NCBI GenBank assembly: GCA_030688025.1
Contig: JAUYJL010000008.1
Span: forward strand, 37,136 to 101,135
Length of the DNA: 64,000 nt
Source of the DNA: Candidatus Peregrinibacteria bacterium
Lineage (GTDB): Bacteria > Patescibacteriota > Gracilibacteria > UBA1369 > LOWO2-01-FULL-3
Reading direction: 5' to 3'
Of the stretch, positions 46,444-56,415 are shown piece by piece. The position numbers and the translations under genes were made by a program. Position 1 is the first letter of the stretch; each line of letters starts with the position of its first letter. Below the pieces are notes generated by a model. It was not told where the DNA came from. It ran no database searches and was given only the letters and a program-made list of their open reading frames with translations.

Positions 46444-46520
46444 GTAAGTGAATCTTTGTTCCTTTGCGAATATCCGCAAAGACTGGTAATATTTTCCCAG
46501 ATTTTTTAATTTATTTAAAT

Positions 46521-48122
46521 ATGGCGGTCACACAATCCAACGAATACCAAGACAGGTTGAAAAAACTTTCCGATCTGAGAGATGGCGGAATCAGTCCTTA
46601 CGTTGGCAGATATGATAGAACTGCAACGACAAAAGAGGCTTTGGCGCTCGGAGAAAAGGGTTCTTTGAGAACTCATGAAGAGATTATGGCTAAGCCATCT
46701 AAGAAAGCGCTGAAGCTTTGTGGAAGGCTTATTTCTTTCCGTGAACATGGGAAAATTTCTTTCGGAAATTTGCAGGATTTTGACGGAAAAATTCAGCTTT
46801 GTTTTATGGAAGATTTTCTTGGAAAAGATAAATTTGAATTTTTGAAAAAGACTGATGTTGCCGATTTTATCGGTGCGGAAGGTGAACTTTTTGTTACAAA
46901 GAGAGGTGAAACTACGCTTTTTGTTTCGGATTTTGTTTTGCTATCAAAGGCACTAAGACCGCTTCCTGAAAAATGGCACGGACTTCAAGATCAAGAGCAA
47001 AAATACAGACAAAGATATTTGGATACTGTTATGGACAGAACTGTTCTTGATAGATTTGTTTTCAGAAGTGGGCTTATTAAAGCACTTCGTGAGTTTTATT
47101 GGCAACAAGGATTTACGGAAATTGAAACGCCTGTTTTGGAAAATATTTCTTCCGGCGCGAGTGCGAGACCTTTTATCACTCATCACAATGCGCTTGATAT
47201 CGATGTTTATCTTCGAATTGCGGCCGGTGAACTTTGGCAGAAAATGGCGATTGTTGGAGGTTTTGAAAAAACTTTTGAAGTTGCGAGATGTTTTAGAAAT
47301 GAAGGAATGGATCCAAGTCATTTGCAGGAATTTACGATGGTTGAGCATTATGCGGCTTATTGGAATTTTGAAGATAATATGGAATTTACGGAAAAAATGT
47401 TTGAGTCTCTTCTTCAAAAAACTGTCGGGACTTTGAAAATAAATGTCAAAGATAGAAATGGCGAAGACAGAGAACTTGATTTCAAAGGGCCTTGGCCAAG
47501 AAGGAAGTTTACGGAGATTATCGAACATGACTGCGGAATCGATGTTTTGGATTATGTTGATGATGCGAAGGGTCTTCTAAAAGCCATCAAAGCTAAGAAG
47601 ATTGTGATTGAAAAAGCTGAAAGTTTGGGATATGGAAATTTGGTTGATGCGCTTTACAAAAAGGTTTCCAGACCAAAACTTGTACAACCGACTTTCGTGA
47701 CTCATCATCCCCTACTTACAAAACCTTTGGCGAGAAAGAATGACGAAAATCCAACTATTTGCGATACTTTCCAACTTTTGGTAAATGGATGGGAAGTCGT
47801 AAATGCGTATAGTGAGCTTGTAGATCCCACAGATCAGAGAGCGAGATTTGAGGCGCAAGCAAAAGCAAAAGCCGGCGGAGACGAAGAGGCAATGATGATG
47901 AATGAAGAATATTTAACTGCGATGGAACACGGCATGCCTTGTATGTCCGGCTGGGGGATGGGAATAGATAGACTTGTGACTCTTCTTACAGGACAAGAAA
48001 ATTTGAAGGATAGTGTGTTGTTTCCACTGATGAGGCCTGAGGGAATTGAAATTGCAAGAAAACAAGTAAAAGAAGGGCATGTATATAGCCAAGAGGAAGT
48101 TTATAAAAAACTTGGGTTGTAA
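46521..48122 (+). CDS. lysS: Lysyl-tRNA synthetase class II
   Basis: RYRQRYLDTVMDRTVLDRF (YRQRYLD), FEVARCFRNEGMDPSHLQEFTMVEHY, GMGIDRLVTLLTG. Confidence 0.94.
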   Translation: MAVTQSNEYQDRLKKLSDLRDGGISPYVGRYDRTATTKEALALGEKGSLRTHEEIMAKPSKKALKLCGRLISFREHGKISFGNLQDFDGKIQLCFMEDFLGKDKFEFLKKTDVADFIGAEGELFVTKRGETTLFVSDFVLLSKALRPLPEKWHGLQDQEQKYRQRYLDTVMDRTVLDRFVFRSGLIKALREFYWQQGFTEIETPVLENISSGASARPFITHHNALDIDVYLRIAAGELWQKMAIVGGFEKTFEVARCFRNEGMDPSHLQEFTMVEHYAAYWNFEDNMEFTEKMFESLLQKTVGTLKINVKDRNGEDRELDFKGPWPRRKFTEIIEHDCGIDVLDYVDDAKGLLKAIKAKKIVIEKAESLGYGNLVDALYKKVSRPKLVQPTFVTHHPLLTKPLARKNDENPTICDTFQLLVNGWEVVNAYSELVDPTDQRARFEAQAKAKAGGDEEAMMMNEEYLTAMEHGMPCMSGWGMGIDRLVTLLTGQENLKDSVLFPLMRPEGIEIARKQVKEGHVYSQEEVYKKLGL

Positions 48123-48196
48123 ATTATAGGGTTGAGTATACCGATTGTGCATTTGATGAGATAAAAAAACTTGGCAAAAAGACCGCCAAGCGTGTT

Positions 48197-48391
48197 TTGG
48201 ATAAAATAAAATTTTTCAGTCAGCAAAAAGATCCTTTATCTTTCGCTAAAAAACTTGAAAATCCTCGCTTTGGGATGTATAGATTTCGCATCGGGGACTA
48301 TAGGGCAATCTTCGATATAGATCGTAATGGAAATATTACAATCCTTCTGATTCTTTCGGTTAAACATCGAAAAGATATATATAAGTTTTAA
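48197..48391 (+). CDS. RelE/ParE-like toxin; homology extends upstream to ~48125 without an obvious start codon
   Basis: YRVEYTDCAFDEIKKLGKKTAKRVLDKIK...RFGMYRFRIGDYRAIFDIDRNGNITILLILSVKHRKDIY. Confidence 0.65.
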   Translation: MDKIKFFSQQKDPLSFAKKLENPRFGMYRFRIGDYRAIFDIDRNGNITILLILSVKHRKDIYKF

Positions 48392-48394
48392 CCT

Positions 48395-48670
48395 TTAGAA
48401 GTTTTTGTAGATATTTTTTCGATGCCCGATATCTACGACCAGAAATTCTATGTTTGTTTTGTCCTGTTCCGATAATAAAAGCAAAGCTCTGTAGTGTCCA
48501 ATTCTTAGTCTATGCGTCGCATATTTAAATAGTGTTAATTTTTTGAGAATCGTGAAGATATTCCTGTGATTTTTCAGGCCGGTTAATTTCTCGATAATTC
48601 TCTCTTGCTCCGAAAGATTGAATCTCTTGAACTTTGCTTTTGCCTTATCTGTAAAAATAAATTCTATCAT
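48395..48670 (-). CDS. RelE/ParE-like toxin
   Basis: YATHRLRIGHYRALLLL...VVDIGHRKNIYKNF. Confidence 0.78.
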   Translation of the reverse strand: MIEFIFTDKAKAKFKRFNLSEQERIIEKLTGLKNHRNIFTILKKLTLFKYATHRLRIGHYRALLLLSEQDKTNIEFLVVDIGHRKNIYKNF

Positions 48671-48675
48671 CTGTT

Positions 48676-48990
48676 TTAAATTACCAAGTCGCTTTTGCCC
48701 GAATTGATTGATTGTTTGTATTTTTCATCAAGACGATTTCTATTCATGAACATTTCGTAATCTTCAATATATTCAGCGATTAATTCATCGCATCCGTGAA
48801 AATATGGAAGCATTACAACTTTGCCCTCTCCTTTGTTTGTCACGATATAGCTTGTTTTGTCTATATTTTTGGCTATTTCGCCTATTTTTTGTTGCACGTG
48901 AGTAGTCGTTATTATTGTTACCATATATGATAGGTTATATGTTTTATCATATACATGATATCTGTGTGTTTGAGATCCGTCAACAAGCAT
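48676..48990 (-). CDS. Phd/YefM-like antitoxin (start likely internal MVTIITT)
   Basis: QQKIGEIAKNIDKTSYIVTNKGEGKVVMLPY; adjacent to toxin. Confidence 0.7.
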   Translation of the reverse strand: MLVDGSQTHRYHVYDKTYNLSYMVTIITTTHVQQKIGEIAKNIDKTSYIVTNKGEGKVVMLPYFHGCDELIAEYIEDYEMFMNRNRLDEKYKQSINSGKSDLVI

Positions 48991-49082
48991 TGTGGCATGC
49001 AGATTTAAAATTTTCTTAAAATAATTCTAAAATCTTGAGATTGGAAAATTGGAATAGGTGGACATTTTTGTGTTTTTATTTC

Positions 49083-49111
49083 AAAAAAAAGCTCCACACA
49101 AGGCGGAGCTT
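49083..49111 (-). terminator. Rho-independent terminator
   Basis: minus strand AGCTCCGCCTTGTGTGGAGCTTTTTTTT. Confidence 0.85.
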
Positions 49112-49135
49112 CAAAGAAAGGATAAAGTTCAAAGA

Positions 49136-49933
49136 CTAAGCTTTTTTGACCCTTAGCGCGGCGCAGAACGAACCATTACTATCGTGAGCGTTCGCATTGA
49201 ACAGGAAGATACCATAAAGGTTACCATCGAACGCCTCGCCGGTTTTTCTAGTAGCTTCATCTGTTTTTGACCAAACCCAACCATTTTGTACTCTTAATTG
49301 TTCATAAAGCTCTTTATCAGCCAGTTCAACACCCATTGATACAGCAATATCCTCGGCATTACCATTTATCTTGTATTGCGGAGAATCCGTTTGGGCTTGT
49401 TTATCATACATAATTGTCCTGTGTTCCAGTGCAATTTCCGTAACATCTCTCTGGGCAGAACGGAACTGAATTTCACCATTCTTTTCACCAAAAACATTCA
49501 TTTCATGGCCTTTTTCATCCAAGGCTTTAAGCTTTCTCATAGCTTCTGGGTCTGCTTTGAGTGATGCATCAACATCTTTCCACTGTACCCCTTGATGCAA
49601 TTGTGGAAGAGCGTCAAAGCGAGCCTTAAATTCCCCAAACCATTTTTGTTCCGGAGTAAGTTCAGGCTTTGGTGCCGATGCCGTGTCTGTTATTAAATCT
49701 GTTTTTCCCGAAGCAGGCTTAGATTCATCGCTATTTGCAAGGTCTAGAATCCCCTCTACTCTTGTCTTTAAAGCTTGGTTTGTAAGATCACCTGCTCTTA
49801 CGTCAGTTGGATCTACAGCTGTTTTTCCATCATCTATGGTTCTTTTTGCAATATTCAGTGCAGTAACTCCGACCGGAGCTTGTGCAGTTCTTCTTTCCAC
49901 TCCATCCCAAGGTGCTTTTGCTTCTGGTGCCAT
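49136..49933 (-). CDS. Hypothetical protein
   Basis: 265 aa ORF followed by a terminator. Confidence 0.65.
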   Translation of the reverse strand: MAPEAKAPWDGVERRTAQAPVGVTALNIAKRTIDDGKTAVDPTDVRAGDLTNQALKTRVEGILDLANSDESKPASGKTDLITDTASAPKPELTPEQKWFGEFKARFDALPQLHQGVQWKDVDASLKADPEAMRKLKALDEKGHEMNVFGEKNGEIQFRSAQRDVTEIALEHRTIMYDKQAQTDSPQYKINGNAEDIAVSMGVELADKELYEQLRVQNGWVWSKTDEATRKTGEAFDGNLYGIFLFNANAHDSNGSFCAALRVKKA

Positions 49934-50077
49934 ATAATTTGTAATTATAAATTAGGAGAGCATTAAACACCTGAATGTGTGTTTTTGTCAAGTGGGAAGT
50001 TTTTGGTTTGAGGTTTAGTGCTTTATGAAGGGGGGATTTTTTTGTAGAATTGGGATAGTAGTTTATACTTGTTTTAT

Positions 50078-50398
50078 ATGAATAAAGAAAAAGAATTAAA
50101 AAAATTGAAGATTGTTACTCAAAGGATTGTTGAAAATTATGATCCGGAAAAGATCATCTTATTTGGGTCTTATGCTTGGGGAAAGCCAAACAAGGATAGT
50201 GATTTTGATATTTTGATAATAAAAAATGGTAAGAAAAATTTCCTTAATGAACAGCAAAAAGTACGTAGAATTGTTGATGGAGAAATAGCTTTGGACATAC
50301 TTATAGCAACCCCAGTTGAGGTTCAAAATAGGCTTAAAATGGGTGATTTTTTCTTTAGAGATATTATTAATAAAGGCAAATACGTTTATGCCAAATAA
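50078..50398 (+). CDS. MNT-type nucleotidyltransferase (minimal NTase)
   Basis: ILFGSYAWGKPNKDSDFDILI. Confidence 0.88.
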   Translation: MNKEKELKKLKIVTQRIVENYDPEKIILFGSYAWGKPNKDSDFDILIIKNGKKNFLNEQQKVRRIVDGEIALDILIATPVEVQNRLKMGDFFFRDIINKGKYVYAK

Positions 50399-50789
50399 AC
50401 AAGACAGAGATCATAACGCAAAGGAATGGCTTAAGAAAGCCCATCAGGATGAGATATCCGTTTTAGCTTTGTTGAAAAATAATATTGGTTCTCCAAGTGT
50501 TGTTTGTTTTTTGAGCCAGCAAATGGCAGAAAAACTATTAAAGGCATATTTGGTTCATAAAGTGAAAGATTTTCCTAAGATTCATCAGCTGGATAGATTG
50601 GTAAAGATGTGTACTGAAATTGATGATAGTTTTGAAGTACTAAAGGATGATGCAATATATTTAACTGCATTTTATGTTACCACCCGATATCCAGGAGATT
50701 ATCCTGATTTCAACTGGAAAGCCGCGAAGAGTGCAGGTGATAGCGCAAAAAAGATAAAGAATTTTGTTTTATCAAAGATAAATGAATAA
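50388..50789 (+). CDS. HEPN-domain protein, partner of the MNT gene
   Basis: AKEWLKKAHQDEISVLALL...CFLSQQMAEKLLKAYLV...TTRYPGDYPDF; 11-nt overlap with MNT gene. Confidence 0.88.
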   Translation: MPNKQDRDHNAKEWLKKAHQDEISVLALLKNNIGSPSVVCFLSQQMAEKLLKAYLVHKVKDFPKIHQLDRLVKMCTEIDDSFEVLKDDAIYLTAFYVTTRYPGDYPDFNWKAAKSAGDSAKKIKNFVLSKINE

Positions 50790-52584
50790 GATTGCAGTTT
50801 TAGATTTTGGAGGACAGTATTCGCATTTGATCGCGAATAGGATTCGTAGACTTGGTGTTTATACTGAGATTTTGGATCCGGAAACGCCTTATGAAAAACT
50901 TTTGGAATACAAAGGGATTGTTCTTTCCGGTGGACCTTCGAGCGTAAATGATCCAAATAGCGCTAAATGTGATAAAAGAATTTTTGAAATTGGTGTTCCT
51001 GTTCTTGGCATTTGTTTTGGACATCAGATTATTGCGCATCTTCTGGGAGGCTATGTTGAGCACGGGAATGTTCGTGAATATGGACATGCAAATGTGAAAT
51101 TTTCCGAAAAAAAAGGTGTTTTTGAAGGAATTCAGGACTATGAAGATGTTTGGATGAGTCATTTTGATCAAGTAACTAAATTGCCGGAAGGGTTTGTGGA
51201 AGTTGCAAGCACCGAGGACTGCCCTATTGCGGCGATGGCTAACTACGAAAAGAATATTTATTCTCTGCAATTTCATCCTGAAGTTACACATACGCGTTGC
51301 GGAAATATTATTTTGGAAAATTTTGTGGCAATGACTGCAGCTGCTAGAGATTGGAGTATCGATACATATGTTGATGAAATTATCGGTGAAATAAAAACAA
51401 AGGTCGGTGATAAAAAAGTGTTCCTGATGATAAGCGGCGGGGTTGATAGTACTGTTGCTTTTGCGCTCATCTGTAAAGCAATAGGTGCCGAGCGGGTATA
51501 CGGACTGTTCGTCGATACCGGATTTATGCGGATGAATGAAAAGGAAGAAGTTTCCAGCGCTTTGAAAGAGCTTGGAGTCACAAATTTGCACGTTTATGAT
51601 GCCGGCAAAGAATACATCGATGCGTTGAAAGAAGTTTACGAACCGGAAGCTAAACGCAAAATTATTGGTGATTTATTTTTGAGTATTCAGGAGAAAGTTT
51701 CAAATGAACTTGGACTTGATCCAAACGAATGGCTTTTGGGACAAGGAACGATTTATCCTGACACTATCGAAACCGGTGGAACAAAACATGCGGATAAAAT
51801 CAAAACTCACCACAATCGAGTGGAGAAAATTCAGAAATTAATAGAGGCGGGAAAAGTCATCGAGCCTATTTCTCAGCTTTATAAAGATGAGGTAAGAATG
51901 GTTGGAGAAAAACTGGGGATAAAGAAAGAACTTGTTTGGAGGCATCCTTTTCCAGGTCCCGGACTTGCTGTTCGTATACTTTGTGCGAAGGAGGCGGACT
52001 ATCCGGAATCTTTGAAAAGCGTTGAAGCTAAGATAAACGAGTTTTTGGCTGACAAAGGCTTTAAAGGACATATTCTTCCTATAAAGAGTGTTGGAGTGCA
52101 AGGAGATGAGAGAACTTATCGTCATCCGCTTTTGCTTATAGGTAAGCCTTCGGATTGGGATAGCTTATCCACTCTGGCTACTCAGTTGACTAATCAATTC
52201 GCCGACATCAATCGCGTACTCTTGTGCTTACAGCCTAGCGAAATCACGTCTACGGCTATACGTAATAAATACCTAACTTCTGATAGAATTTTGACTACCC
52301 AGAAGGCCGACAAGATCGTCATGGACTATATTGCAGAAGCCAAAATCTTGAATGACATATGGCAGTTTCCGACTGTTCTTATTCCCCTATCGTTGGATAG
52401 TCGACCCGAGGAATGCGTTGTCCTTAGGCCAGTAAACAGCCAAGAGGCTATGACTGCAAACTTCTACAGAATGGATTTTGAGAAACTTGCGGAGCTAACT
52501 TCTAGGCTTGCGAAAGTGGAAGGAGTTTATGGAATATTCTATGATATCACCAATAAACCACCTGCTACGATTGAATGGGAGTAA
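50782..52584 (+). CDS. guaA: GMP synthase (glutamine-hydrolysing)
   Basis: DFGGQYSHLIANRIRRLGVY, GICFGHQI, SGGVDSTVAFALI, RHPFPGPGLAVRILC. Confidence 0.95.
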   Translation: MNKIAVLDFGGQYSHLIANRIRRLGVYTEILDPETPYEKLLEYKGIVLSGGPSSVNDPNSAKCDKRIFEIGVPVLGICFGHQIIAHLLGGYVEHGNVREYGHANVKFSEKKGVFEGIQDYEDVWMSHFDQVTKLPEGFVEVASTEDCPIAAMANYEKNIYSLQFHPEVTHTRCGNIILENFVAMTAAARDWSIDTYVDEIIGEIKTKVGDKKVFLMISGGVDSTVAFALICKAIGAERVYGLFVDTGFMRMNEKEEVSSALKELGVTNLHVYDAGKEYIDALKEVYEPEAKRKIIGDLFLSIQEKVSNELGLDPNEWLLGQGTIYPDTIETGGTKHADKIKTHHNRVEKIQKLIEAGKVIEPISQLYKDEVRMVGEKLGIKKELVWRHPFPGPGLAVRILCAKEADYPESLKSVEAKINEFLADKGFKGHILPIKSVGVQGDERTYRHPLLLIGKPSDWDSLSTLATQLTNQFADINRVLLCLQPSEITSTAIRNKYLTSDRILTTQKADKIVMDYIAEAKILNDIWQFPTVLIPLSLDSRPEECVVLRPVNSQEAMTANFYRMDFEKLAELTSRLAKVEGVYGIFYDITNKPPATIEWE

Positions 52585-53347
52585 GATTTTTTAATACTTC
52601 ATGTCCTAGAATTTCCCGCACTCTTTTTCGACGAGGATTTAAATCGTGAACGTATTGCCTTAGTGGAGTATTTGGTCCATCGCTGGATTTTATTCTGATT
52701 TCTTTTCTTTTAGAATCGAAAAAGCGATCTCTTACTCCCAAAGAACGCACTGGCTCTCCTTCCCAAATACAATCTGAACCATCAAATTTAAGGGCAATTT
52801 TCCATCCATTCTCAATCAATACTCTGGATTTTTCAACTACATAGGAGGCTATCCCTTCAAGGACATTGCATGGAAAAACAGGTCCATGATTAGAATCGCT
52901 ACCACGACGAACACCCTGAATATGATCTATCACACAATATGGCACTTCCTCTCCTACATCGAACGCGTATTTTAGCATAACGACGCCAAAATCATGCCCC
53001 CCCCTTGAAAAGATATAATAATTCCCTGATTGCCTGTATTCATCTCTATAAATCCAAGATTGTGATGGTGTAACCTGAAAATTTGGTCCACCTTGCATCA
53101 TCGCCAATGAATGTTCAATAAAAGAATCTTGATCTCTTCCTGAAAAACTTTCAGACATACACCCTAGAGTATCGGATATTCTCCGCCATATCGCCACCTG
53201 TGCTTCTAGCGGCTCCGTCTCGACCATTCTGTTAATTTCGCGAACGGTCTTAACTCCCTTCAACTCCTCTACTGTCTGAGCATATTTTTCCAATGGGTCA
53301 GCATCATACTTGCCGATATATCCGTCACCTAAACCCCCTATATCCAT
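52565..53347 (-). CDS. Hypothetical protein
   Basis: 260 aa ORF, 3' end overlaps guaA by ~20 nt. Confidence 0.6.
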   Translation of the reverse strand: MDIGGLGDGYIGKYDADPLEKYAQTVEELKGVKTVREINRMVETEPLEAQVAIWRRISDTLGCMSESFSGRDQDSFIEHSLAMMQGGPNFQVTPSQSWIYRDEYRQSGNYYIFSRGGHDFGVVMLKYAFDVGEEVPYCVIDHIQGVRRGSDSNHGPVFPCNVLEGIASYVVEKSRVLIENGWKIALKFDGSDCIWEGEPVRSLGVRDRFFDSKRKEIRIKSSDGPNTPLRQYVHDLNPRRKRVREILGHEVLKNLTPIQS

Positions 53348-53423
53348 GCGATCTTGTTTAAAATAATTTAGCGCTTATTAAAACACTGATTTGCAAATTA
53401 GTCAAAACCTTTATCCCAAAGCC

Positions 53424-54233
53424 TTATAAACTTATCTTCTCCGGCATCTTGATTTTCATACCGAGGTATTTTTCTGTGAACTCTTTGAAGCGCGCAGGAT
53501 CATCTGTTGTGAGGAATTCTTTTTTGCCTTTTTTTGATAACTTTCCCTCTATTTCTGGATGTCTTCCGAGATAAGTTTTTAGGCTTTGTGCTGTCACTTC
53601 TCCTGATTCGATTATACGGATTTTTTTGCCTAAAATTCTTTTAAAATTTTTGAGCATTAGTGGGTAGTGAGTGCATCCAAGAATGAGCGTATCCACGTTA
53701 TTGTTTTTTATGTCTCTGAGATATTTTTTTAGAATTGAGTGAGATTCTGGTTTGTTTTGCCATCCTTCTTCGATTAGTGGAACAAGTAGTGGGCAGGCTT
53801 TTCCGTAAACTTTTATATCTTTATCTAGCTTGTTGATCTCTGTTTCGTATACCTTTGAATTTATCGTAGCCTTTGTCCCAACTACTCCTATCCTTTTGTT
53901 TTTTGTCACCTCTATCGCCTTCTCTGCGGCCGGAATTAAAACACCTAAGATTTTTCGATCTTGCTCATCTTTTCCTTTCAAATATTTTTCCTGAACATGT
54001 CGAAGAGATGTGCTAGATGCCGTGTTGCAGGCAAAAATTATTAGTTTTACTCCTTTGCTAAAAAGGTATTCCACCGCTTGCTCTGAGAACATTTTGATAT
54101 TTTCCGTGCTGTGATTTCCATATGGAGCTCTACCACTGTCCCCTAGGTACATGTAGTCGTACTCAGGCAAAAGCTTGAGTATTGGTTTTAGGACTGTGAG
54201 TCCGCCGTATCCTGAATCAAATAGTGCAATCAT
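53424..54233 (-). CDS. murI: Glutamate racemase
   Basis: ALFDSGYGGLTVLK, YLGDSGRAPYG, FACNTAS, LGCTHYPLM. Confidence 0.94.
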   Translation of the reverse strand: MIALFDSGYGGLTVLKPILKLLPEYDYMYLGDSGRAPYGNHSTENIKMFSEQAVEYLFSKGVKLIIFACNTASSTSLRHVQEKYLKGKDEQDRKILGVLIPAAEKAIEVTKNKRIGVVGTKATINSKVYETEINKLDKDIKVYGKACPLLVPLIEEGWQNKPESHSILKKYLRDIKNNNVDTLILGCTHYPLMLKNFKRILGKKIRIIESGEVTAQSLKTYLGRHPEIEGKLSKKGKKEFLTTDDPARFKEFTEKYLGMKIKMPEKISL

Positions 54234-54280
54234 TGCGCAAAATATACCAAAAATTGCTTTGCAGAGCCAGTTATAATATC

Positions 54281-55021
54281 ATGGTGCTAATGTTTAATGA
54301 TAAAAATAAAAAATTTGCCGTTTCTTTTGTCTTGATAGGCCTTGTTTTAGGCCTTCTTCTTACTTGGCAATTTCAAACCGAAGTCCCAAGGGGCAGCACT
54401 TTCCCCGTTGATGAGATTGATGCAAGGAAGGATTTATTGAAAAGTTTTCTTGATGAACAGACCTACTCTCAGAGCAAAATCGTGTTTTTACGTAATGAAA
54501 TAGAAAAATCGCAGAGCCTAATAGAATCAAAAACTAAGGATGTGAATATAGAGACTCTTGATAAGATTAAGAGGAAAATTGGCCTTAGCGTTACGGAAGG
54601 AGAAGGCGTGGAAATTGTAATAGATGACGGGCCAACGGCTTCCAGAGAAGGTGCGGAAGTTTCCGATAGCTTGCTTGTGCAAGCTTCTGATCTTCGTGAT
54701 CTTGTGAATATGCTGAATTCCGCAAAGTCTGACGCTATTTCTGTGAACAATCAAAGAATTATAGCGGAATCCTCTATCTCTTCGATTGGGACAAGCATTC
54801 TTATCAACAACACTTATATTTCTCCACCTTTTACAATAAATGCTGTGGGAGACAGTGGCAGTATTATGCAAAGAATTATGAATGAAGCCTTGTTTCCTTC
54901 GATATACAAAAGATCGAAGAAAGGCGAGATTCGATTTAAGGCTGAGCCAAAGGCTTTTTTGTCTATTCCTATCTACAATGGAGATCTTAAAACAAACAAC
55001 CTAAATATCGTAAATAAATAA
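54281..55021 (+). CDS. DUF881 family protein
   Basis: N-terminal TM, coiled coil, EGVEIVIDDGP...LVNMLNSAKSDAISVNNQRI. Confidence 0.82.
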   Translation: MVLMFNDKNKKFAVSFVLIGLVLGLLLTWQFQTEVPRGSTFPVDEIDARKDLLKSFLDEQTYSQSKIVFLRNEIEKSQSLIESKTKDVNIETLDKIKRKIGLSVTEGEGVEIVIDDGPTASREGAEVSDSLLVQASDLRDLVNMLNSAKSDAISVNNQRIIAESSISSIGTSILINNTYISPPFTINAVGDSGSIMQRIMNEALFPSIYKRSKKGEIRFKAEPKAFLSIPIYNGDLKTNNLNIVNK

Positions 55022-55641
55022 TGAATAAAAGAAAAATTTACATATTGATAATCGCTATATTGCTTGGCAGTTTTATAGTAATCGAGGGGAGATCTTTTGA
55101 TATTGTAAATAACATTATTTTGAGGGATTCGAAAAGCGATGTGTTTAAGGAAATCAAGGTTTTGAGGGAGGGAAATCAAAATCTTAGGGATGAGATTAAA
55201 GATTTGGAAGCTACTCTTTCGAGCCTTTCCGACAAAGATTTGGCCGTAAAAACCATACAAAATGAGATTGAAAAATATAACAAACTTTCCGGAGAATATG
55301 CCGTTTACGGGCCTGGCGTTTCGATTGCGATAAGCGGAAAAATCACTGCACCATGGATGGTAGATTTAATAAATGAACTTTTTCATGCCGGAGCTCAAGC
55401 TGTAAGCATAAATGGTATACGTATAACGAATGAATCTTCCGGATTTGATACTCTTCCGAAGGGACAGATTTATATAGATGGCACGATTTTGAGTCCTCCT
55501 TACGTTTTTAATGCGATAGGGGAAGCTATCACCCTGAATAATGCTCTAGGCGCCATAGGCGGCATTTTTGATAGGATAAGAGCAACATTTGGGGGCGTTT
55601 CTATAGTGCTAGAACAAAAGGATGTGCTGGAAATAAACTAA
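55021..55641 (+). CDS. DUF881 family protein (tandem paralogue)
   Basis: GPGVSIAISGKITAPWMVDLINELFHAGAQAVSINGIRI. Confidence 0.85.
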   Translation: MNKRKIYILIIAILLGSFIVIEGRSFDIVNNIILRDSKSDVFKEIKVLREGNQNLRDEIKDLEATLSSLSDKDLAVKTIQNEIEKYNKLSGEYAVYGPGVSIAISGKITAPWMVDLINELFHAGAQAVSINGIRITNESSGFDTLPKGQIYIDGTILSPPYVFNAIGEAITLNNALGAIGGIFDRIRATFGGVSIVLEQKDVLEIN

Positions 55642-55656
55642 TGAACCTCTGAAAGT

Positions 55657-56331
55657 TTATTTGTAGTACAAGAGAAGCCAAAGTGGCTGAAGTGCCAGAG
55701 TGAAAAGGAGGATTGTTAAAAGAATTCTTTTGTTGAATTTTTCTATTTTTACGTTCAAATGGACATCTTTCATCTCTTTTTCTTTTGTCTCTATTTTTTC
55801 CTTCAATTCCTGTTTCTCTTTGTCGCTTTGATACTTATCTCTGTGAAATTCGAGCATTGGAATGCTACTTCTGAGCCGTGCTTCGAGCTGGCCCACTCTG
55901 TAATTTGCTATTTCGAGGCGTTCTTGTTTCACATTTAACTCTTCTTTGACATCAAAATATAATTTTTTATATATCTCATGATCTTCCTTTGATGGATCTG
56001 CTTTAGTCTTAGCCTCAAAAACCTCCACTCTGTCTACATTGTCTACTGCTTCGTCTATAGACTTGTCTATAGACATCTCAGGTATAGACATGTCGACATT
56101 GTCTACTGTGACTGTAGACACCTGTCCACCCTTAAGCTTGCGTATTTCGCCTTTATTAAGCCAAATACGCCCGTCTTCTATACGACTAGACAGCTTTTTA
56201 GATTTTATATACCTGTCTAGTGTTCTTATTGACACTTTTAACAATCGGCTTGCGGCTTTTCGGTCTAGATTATATGTGGACAAGGTGCTGTCTAGTTGCA
56301 TATCTATTATGTATTTAATGTCTATAGACAA
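55657..56331 (-). CDS. HTH (excisionase/MerR-like) protein with coiled coil and C-terminal TM (start may be internal MQLDST)
   Basis: DRKAASRLLKVSIRTLDRYIKSKKLSSRIEDGRIWLNKGEI; C-terminal ILLTILLFTLALQPLWLLLYYK. Confidence 0.72.
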   Translation of the reverse strand: MSIDIKYIIDMQLDSTLSTYNLDRKAASRLLKVSIRTLDRYIKSKKLSSRIEDGRIWLNKGEIRKLKGGQVSTVTVDNVDMSIPEMSIDKSIDEAVDNVDRVEVFEAKTKADPSKEDHEIYKKLYFDVKEELNVKQERLEIANYRVGQLEARLRSSIPMLEFHRDKYQSDKEKQELKEKIETKEKEMKDVHLNVKIEKFNKRILLTILLFTLALQPLWLLLYYK

Positions 56332-56395
56332 GACATAGACATCTTTGCCATGATTTTATTCTCTTTGTCTATACGTGTCTAGTTGATTGTCCACT
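56031..56395. promoter_or_regulatory. Dense TGTCTA/TGTNNACA palindrome array over linker-coding region, 5' end and promoter of the HTH gene
   Basis: TGTCTATAGACA at 56064-56075 and 56319-56330; TGTCGACA 56091-56098; TGTAGACA 56113-56120; TGTGGACA 56275-56282; plus about a dozen TGTCTA/TAGACA half-sites. Confidence 0.7.
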
Positions 56396-56415
56396 GAACT
56401 CTCTTTATAATTGAA

